Shown: positions 58,901-64,000 of the stretch, piece after piece
How positions within the stretch are numbered: position 1 is the first letter of the stretch
Layout of the letters: every line of letters starts with the position of its first letter
Source: Anisus vortex
Lineage: Eukaryota; Mollusca; Gastropoda; Planorbidae
Assembly (NCBI GenBank): GCA_949126835.1
Contig: OX421499.1
Coordinates: 4,046,553-4,110,552, forward strand
Reading direction: 5' to 3'
Length of the DNA: 64,000 nt
Notes under the pieces: model-generated
Told to the model about the DNA's origin: nothing
Seen by the model: the letters and a program-made list of their open reading frames with translations, nothing else
Database searches by the model: none
Made by a program: the position numbers and the translations under genes

Positions 58901-59206
58901 TTAATATAAAAAAGTATTTTAAAGAAGAGGATATAAGAAAATCGACCAGCAATCAATAATTTTAACTACAGATGAACTACGTGGCTAATCACTTTAACAC
59001 ATTATTTTATTTCGAATTTTTGACGCTGTTTTGTCCAGTTTAGTAAAATTTACAAACGCTCAAATAGCTTGGTCAATTTTTGTCCACCAGTTCACACATT
59101 TGTTTCCAAGATTGAACAAATCAGGCCACTTTTTCCTAAGCTTTCCCAAAGCCGTTTTGCACACCGTTATATGATGCAGAACACCTCATTAGAAGCATTG
59201 TGGGGT
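55969..59206. other. Intergenic or intronic stretch with C/G tracts
   Basis: G-runs near 56107-56115 and 56143-56150, C-runs near 56307-56320, 56440-56450, 58185-58196 and 58391-58403, and TA runs at about 57090-57128. A loose repeat of TGTGTAAGTTCTAT-like words lies at about 57409-57545. No coding region was recognised. Confidence 0.45.
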
Positions 59207-59410
59207 AGGGCGGAGAAAGGCGGGATATGACGAGGAATGGCGGGGTAAGGCGGGATATGACGAGGTATGGCGGAGTAAGGCGAGCGCGGGGGTCGGAATA
59301 AAACTATAGGTCCTGTCCACCCGAGAAATACAAAAACAAAAATTGAGGCTAGGAGGAGGGTTGGAGGGGGGGGAGGAGGGTTGGAGGGGGGGGGGGGGGG
59401 AGGGGGGAAT
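59207..59410. repeat. 30-bp GGCGG repeat and G-rich tract
   Basis: GGCGGGATATGACGAGGAAT then GGCGGGGTAA repeats twice, with partial units either side, at about 59207-59285. From about 59350 to 59407 there are many G-runs (GGAGGAGGGTTGGAGGGGGG twice), a strong quadruplex-forming pattern on the plus strand. Confidence 0.85.
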
Positions 59411-60047
59411 GGAATTGCTATGCATTAACACTTAAGGGATTTTGTTTCGCATTACATTTCAGGACATCTAATAGCTTTATTGATTTTTTTTTTTCAATAC
59501 ATCAAAGAGAGGAGTGTTTGGCGGCTTATTTATTATTCATGTCCTGGTCGGGGAGTTGAGAGGGTGGGTGGATGGGGCGTATCATGGCGAGCGATACCAT
59601 TTTACGAAACAGAAAATTTAATTACATAGTACAATTAGGGTGGGGCGGTCTATTATATGTTTCTTATCAGATCCCGTTTTACTGCATTGATCAAGTTGTT
59701 TCATTGAATGGGTTAACAATGAACTCCTGACAGTCCATGTTAAGTAATGAAATGAAATAGTAATAACATAAGTAAAATAAACAATCAACTAAGGGAGCAG
59801 AATAATAATTTGGGTCAGCCTTTACAATAGTAAATATAATAAAGGGTATCTTCTTTAGAACCAAAAGAAATAAATACTTTATCTTAATCAATTTAAGATG
59901 AATGGGTATAATACTAATATTTATCCTTTTGTATTACTTGTCATAGTCTCCATATGTTGGGAGAACTAAGATAAATACAATGGGGTGGGATTTTTAAATA
60001 ATGAAATTCGGTTTAAAATATATTTTAGTCTAATACTTTGATAAAAA

Positions 60048-60241
60048 GTAAGTACCCTTGGGTCCAAACTGGTCATAGGGCCGCTGAAGCAGCGTTCACC
60101 AGTTTCTGTGATTCTGCGGTACGCTAGTCGAACGCGCCCAAAGTTCCGAGGCAGGTGGAAAATGCCCGTTTCCTCAATCTGGATTTGAACTCAAGACATT
60201 CGGTAGAGCAGTCTGTGTGTGCTGCCACTGACCAGCCCGTG
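60048..60241 (-). mobile_element. Rearranged tRNA-derived SINE S1
   Basis: The left part has CAAACTGGTCATAGGGCCGC and GTTCACCAGTTTCTGTG. It then jumps to CGGTACGCTAGTCGAACGCG, followed by a second head-like part with ACTCAAGACATTCGG. Internal deletion or rearrangement is evident. Confidence 0.68.
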
Positions 60242-60859
60242 TCCACTATGAATGGTAACAGTATAGGCCTTCTATAATAGATGTTTTTTTTCAAAGACCA
60301 ATATAGTACACTAATTTAATCATGGTGATAGGCCTGCTCCATCCTGTGCCCTCCCTCTGGGAACGCCCATTACTCAGCAGAATCTGCACTCAAAGAGCAG
60401 CAAACATGATTTTTACTTCGCCTGAGAATTCATAAAAAATTTTGAGACCTTTGAATTGGTAACCCAACTCTGTATCGATAGACCACCGTGCCTTTGACGC
60501 CATCATTGTTGTGTACGTGAATTGTTTCTTTGTTGTTTTTTTTTGTTTGTTTGTTTATTTTTTATGTTTGTAGCTATTGTTTTAAAAAAGTTTTCTTTGA
60601 TCGCAGTGAACTTAGCAGTGTGAAGGTTTGAAGATGTTTTCAGAGAAAGAAAAACAACAATAAAACACAGACAGAATTCAGACAATAAATATGTAAATTA
60701 ATTCAGTCCCCCCCCCCCTCAAAACACACAAAATTTCCTATAAATTGAATTGAATATTACTAAGATAGTATCTTTAGTGTTGAACCAATGATTTTAGTAA
60801 CTCATTCTTCATCAATAATAAAAAATTTTTAAGGATTGTAAAGAATTTCAGGACTTGTA
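60242..60859. other. Intergenic stretch
   Basis: AT-rich with no recognised feature. A C10 run lies at 60709-60718. Confidence 0.45.
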
Positions 60860-61200
60860 AAGCTCTCCTAAAATGTTTTCAAATCTTATAATCTGGAGAC
60901 TTATAAGAACAAAATAATTATATTTTAGACGCATACGGGAGACGGGTGGGTGTTTGAATCTCAACCAGGGATAGACTAGCCCTAGTCCAAATTTGTTGTT
61001 AAATGAAAAGAAATGCCCTTTTTTTAACCCGATTAAAATATTTATTATAAATATCTTCCCTAAATGTTTTCAGTAAAAAATAATTATATTGAAAAAAAAA
61101 TCAGTATAGCTTTAGGCCTATGTACATTGTCATTATTTATAAAATGTTTATCTGTAGCTATGTAATTTTTTCCCTGGGCAACGCCGGGAAATTTAGCTAG
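60860..61200 (+). mobile_element. Helitron-like 3' part, copy B, with hairpin and CTAG end
   Basis: CCCTGGGCAACGCCGGG forms a GC-rich hairpin, followed within 11 bases by CTAG at 61197-61200 and then T. That is the Helitron 3' rule (hairpin, CTRR/CTAG, insertion between A and T). The preceding sequence shares ATTTTAGACGCA, TTTGAATCT, AACCCGATTA-AATATTTAT and TTTTCAGTAAA with the copies at 45189 and 63597. Its 5' end is not found, so this is a fragment or a divergent copy. Confidence 0.72.
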
Positions 61201-61234
61201 TAGTATTTTTTATTTTCTATTTTAATAACATAGG

Positions 61235-61300
61235 GTAAATGTAAAGCGCATTCGAAGACTAGATCTAATTGTTATGAATAGCGCTATATAAATAATGCAA
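61235..61300 (+). mobile_element. LINE 3' tail fragment
   Basis: GTAAAGCGCATT...AATAGCGCTATATAAATAAT is the conserved 3' tail pattern of CR1/L2-type LINEs and matches GCGCTATATAAATCATCATC at the end of the element at 61983-62707. The SINE at 61301 inserted at its end. Confidence 0.5.
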
Positions 61301-61551
61301 TTAGTAAAGTACCCTTCGGAACAAATTGATCATATGGCCGGTGAAGCAGGGTTCACCAGTTTCTGTGGCCACGGCATACTAGGTGGTTGTGGGGCCAGCA
61401 CAATCCACAACCGCCTTTAGTTTGCCACATCAGAGCTGGGTAGACGACTCAGTGACACCCTCCAGCCGGGGTACAAAATCCTAGAGTTCACCAGGATTCG
61501 AACCCAGGACCTTCGGTACGCCAGTCGAACGCGAAGCCGCTTGGCTCCCCA
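61301..61551 (-). mobile_element. tRNA-derived SINE S1 with perfect 11-bp TSD
   Basis: Full-length minus-strand copy: CAGGATTCGAACCCAGGACC at the head side and AAAGTACCCTTCGGAACAAA at the tail. The direct repeat aaataatgcaa at 61290-61300 and 61552-61562 is perfect. Confidence 0.93.
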
Positions 61552-61857
61552 AAATAATGCAAATTATTCAACAAGTAATTTGTTATTATAACGAACATTG
61601 ATGCGCGTAAAACAAAAATAATTATAACAAACTATTTTTGACAGCAATGAAAATATTTCCTTTTCTTTTTTGCCAAAGCGATTAATTTTTTGGCGTTTCC
61701 GTAATAAAAAAGTCGTGTTATATAATTTTCATCGTCCTTTTAATGCTTTATTTTATTATAGTTTTAACATTTTTTTGTTGTTACATCTAAATATTGAGTG
61801 TTGCATCTTTCAACTTAACAACGACAAAAACATAATGGAGCATAAATCAATGAATCA

Positions 61858-61982
61858 AATTGATTCATGGGGCCGGTGAAGCAGCGTTCACCAGTTTCTG
61901 TGGCCACGGCATACTAAGGGTTTGTGAGGGCCAGCACAATGCCCAGCCGCCTTTACTTTACCTCCAACTAAAGTCGAGTAAC
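61858..61982 (-). mobile_element. SINE S1, tail part, split by a LINE
   Basis: GGGGCCGGTGAAGCAGCGTT and CCCAGCCGCCTTTACTTTAC are the SINE tail and core on the minus strand. The element stops at GTCGAGTAACC and continues at 62708, so a LINE inserted into it. Confidence 0.85.
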
Positions 61983-62707
61983 CTTGGGTTTTTTATTGAC
62001 AATAACCTTACAATGGTTCCGCACATTGGTACTGTGGTAAGGGCTTGTTTCTTTCATCTACGCGCCCTGGGTCAGCTGCGTCCTCAACTTAATAAGAGAA
62101 CAGCTAATGCCGTAGCAGTCTCTCTAATTCAATCACGGCTGGATTATTGTAATAGCTGTCTGTGGGGTCTGCCCCAGAACCAGCTCCAAAGACTCCAGAA
62201 AGTACAGAACACTGCGGCACGCATTGTATCAGGGATTAAGAAGTCGGACCACATAACCCCAGTTCTTAAAGATCTCCACTGGCTCCCTGTGACCAAGCGC
62301 GTTGACCATAAAATTCTGTCACTTGCCTATAGCTGTATGGAAGGCACTGCCCCTCAATATCTTCAAGAACTTATTCCCAAGCATGTGTCCACTAAGGGGC
62401 TGCGCTCTTCATCACAGTCACTATTCAAAGTACCCAGTGTGGACGGTCATAAAAAGAAGTCATTTGGTGTACGCTCTTTCGAGTCAGCAGCGCCTTATTT
62501 ATGGAATAAATTGCCTCAGACATTGAGGGATTCCAGAAAAAAAGAGTCATTCAAGAGAAGTTTAAAGACCTTCCTCTTCAACTAAGCTTATAGTTTTTTG
62601 TTTTGTTTTTAGCACATCCACAACTGAAACGTGGAACCAGAGCGCACTGAGCATGCTAACATAGCATGGATAGGCGCGCTATATAAATCATCATCATCAT
62701 CATCATC
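61983..62707 (+). pseudogene. CR1-like LINE, 5'-truncated, with open RT C-terminus
   Basis: Encodes the end of a non-LTR reverse transcriptase: NLGFFIDNNLTM, SRLDYCNSCLWGLP, LQRLQKVQNTAARIVSG, HITPVLKDLHWLPV, RSFESAAPYLWNKLPQ and a stop at 62583-62585. This order is typical of the thumb/C-terminal region of CR1/L2-group enzymes. No catalytic FADD-type motif is present because the element is truncated just upstream. The 3' UTR has GCATGCTAACATAGCATGG, GCGCTATATAAA and a (CAT)n tail. The roughly 200 intact codons suggest a recent insertion. The long open frame that starts at 61860 is a SINE-LINE read-through, not a gene. Confidence 0.9.
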
Positions 62708-62833
62708 ATCAACCCTTCAGAGGCTGGGTAGACTCAGGGACGCCCTCCAGACCCGAGAACGATTCCTAGCCTTCACTGGGATTCAAACCCAGGATCTTCG
62801 AACGCCAGTCGAACGCGCTGACGCTCAGCCACT
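62708..62833 (-). mobile_element. SINE S1, head part, split by a LINE
   Basis: Continues the SINE interrupted at 61982: GAGGCTGGGTAGACTCAGGG, then GGGATTCAAACCCAGGATC and CCAGTCGAACGCGCTGACGC. Short AACC repeats at both LINE junctions fit target duplication. Confidence 0.85.
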
Positions 62834-63329
62834 ATTTCATATGTATATGGGGGTAAAACGCCTAGTGTCATATTATTTGTACAAGTTATCAACGCTGTCT
62901 CATAACAATCGGATTACGCTTGACTAATGATAGTTTCGCTTTCGCGTCTCTATTTAATGAATAAAAGAAGTATGTGTTTTTTTTTTTATAATTATTACTT
63001 TATATGTGCAGCTTGCGATAATCGCATTTCTTTCTGGCCCACGATAATCTTATATTCCATGTGGGGTAATTGCGTCGAGCGTGTCCGATTAGAATCTATT
63101 AGATCGAAAAATGAAGAATATCTGCCAAAAAGCGATGTGATATATCACAACATTGAAACTTTTATTTAGACTGGCCACTGGCATAGACTCCACCAGCGCA
63201 AAGTAACTGAACAATTCAAACGCCATTTTAGTTTTGGTTTTAGCCGGCAAATACATTCTCTTGCATTATTGCGTAATAGATTATTGACCATTGCACTAGA
63301 AAGTTTTACCATTTCTTTACGATGACTTG

Positions 63330-63560
63330 AGGTGGACATTAGAAAATCTAAGCACACACATGAGGCAACAAGCACTAGACTGGAATCCCCCAGGGTGGAA
63401 GAGAAAAGTGGGCAGACGCGAAGCAGGACTTTGAGGAGGTAGGTCGTAAGTGGAGCAAATGGCTTCACATGGAGACAACTGAAGGGAGTCGCCCAAGACC
63501 GAGACCGATGGAGAAGTGTAGTTGCGGCCCTATGCTCCTATGATTAATTCAAGTAAGTCA
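63330..63560 (+). pseudogene. RTE-like LINE ORF2 C-terminal remnant
   Basis: The plus strand reads SGANGFTWRQLKGVAQDRDR then WRSVVAALCSYD and a stop. The pattern W-x-L-x2-x-AQDR-x-x-W-R-x-x-V-A-LC is the usual end of RTE-type and related LINE proteins. Another frame further upstream reads RQALDWNPPGWKRKVGRR. The switch of frame and an in-frame TAG show the copy is dead. Confidence 0.78.
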
Positions 63561-63596
63561 AGTCATTTGTAAGAATGTTAAAGAGCAAAGAAGTCT

Positions 63597-64000
63597 ATCT
63601 ATATTTATAAAGTAGACTGTGTGTGTGTTCAACTAAACATAATAGTTAATTCAAAGACACCTGACCTTATTGTCTCATATTATACTTTTACGATTACACT
63701 CCGAACATGTGTCTTCGCTACCTTAGTGGATAGCGTATCGGAATGTCATGCGGGCGACCCGGGTTCGATTCTCCAGTTAGTTACATAGGCCTACTCCTTT
63801 TGATCTGCACTTTTTTATATTTCAATTAATTTTTTTTTTTTCAATATTGTAACACCGGGCAATTTAGATGGTTGTTAAATAAATAGACTTGTCTATTATT
63901 TTTACCCGATTACAATATTTATTTTAAATTACTTTCCTAAAAGTCTTCAGTAAAAAATTGTTCTTTTTTAATTATAGTTTACTGTTCATTTTAGTTTATA
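63597..64000 (+). mobile_element. Helitron-like element with tRNA-Asp-like segment, copy C (runs off the window)
   Basis: Starts TCTATCTATATTTATAAAGT, then AGACTGTGTGTGTG, a common Helitron 5' form. At about 63719-63778 a tRNA-like stretch (TTAGTGGATAGCG, AATGTCATGCGGGCGACC, GGTTCGATTCTCC) follows the layout of tRNA-Asp, with GTC at the anticodon position. The 3' acceptor arm is absent, so it is not a working tRNA gene. CACCGGGCAATTTAG near 63853 and AACCCGATTACAATATTTAT near 63905 are shared with the other copies. Confidence 0.65.

Noticed and set aside
61860..62585. 241-codon open frame as a gene
   Set aside because: Its first 40 codons are SINE sequence and the rest is the end of a 5'-truncated LINE reverse transcriptase.
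63719..63778. Functional tRNA-Asp gene
   Set aside because: The D-, anticodon- and T-arm words are visible but the 3' half of the acceptor stem is missing and the segment lies inside a repeated element.

Overview
This is a eukaryotic window: AT-rich, gene-poor, and full of microsatellites, tRNA-derived SINEs, small DNA transposons and dead non-LTR retrotransposons. The style fits a lophotrochozoan animal. A gastropod snail is my best guess, based on the SINE/LINE/GATA-repeat style and the FoxC protein. The species assignment is inference, not something the sequence proves.

One protein-coding gene is convincing. It is a FoxC-type forkhead transcription factor on the minus strand, with two visible coding exons at 39725-39480 and 33300-31947. 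They are joined by a 6,179-bp intron that splits the DNA-binding domain between the FYRENK and QGWQNS motifs. The two exons join in frame and give 530 residues from the first visible Met to the stop. A good splice acceptor just upstream of that Met, plus alignment to the N-terminus of other FoxC proteins, suggests that one more 5' coding exon lies further upstream and was not found here. The 3' exon is GC-rich and sits in AT-rich surroundings.

Layout. 1-9.4 kb: AT-rich DNA with a hAT-like MITE, a 29-bp minisatellite and a large GATA/GATG array. 9.5-11.5 kb: a duplicated unclassified repeat around a LINE zinc-knuckle remnant. 12-19.7 kb: SINEs, CT/TATC tracts, a GATA/GACA array and an ATAG/ATAC array. 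19.8-24.5 kb: unrecognised, possibly TE-derived sequence, a hAT MITE, SINEs and a 48-bp minisatellite. 24.5-31.9 kb: AT-rich flank 3' of FoxC with two target-site-duplication-bounded MITEs. 31.9-39.7 kb: FoxC, its intron carrying a piggyBac-type MITE, LINE fragments and a hAT MITE with templated filler DNA. 39.7-64 kb: the 5' side of FoxC, with about eight SINE copies, several MITEs, two CCAAT-containing tandem repeats, a 153-bp near-perfect palindrome, Helitron-like ends, and CR1-like and RTE-like LINE ends.

No operon, CRISPR array, rRNA or convincing functional tRNA gene was seen. Almost all remaining open frames come from microsatellites or are random. I did not find a new multi-gene system. 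The items most worth following up are the FoxC domain-splitting intron, the palindrome, the templated filler insertion, the 81-bp TTAA-flanked element and the tRNA-like segment in the Helitron-like elements.
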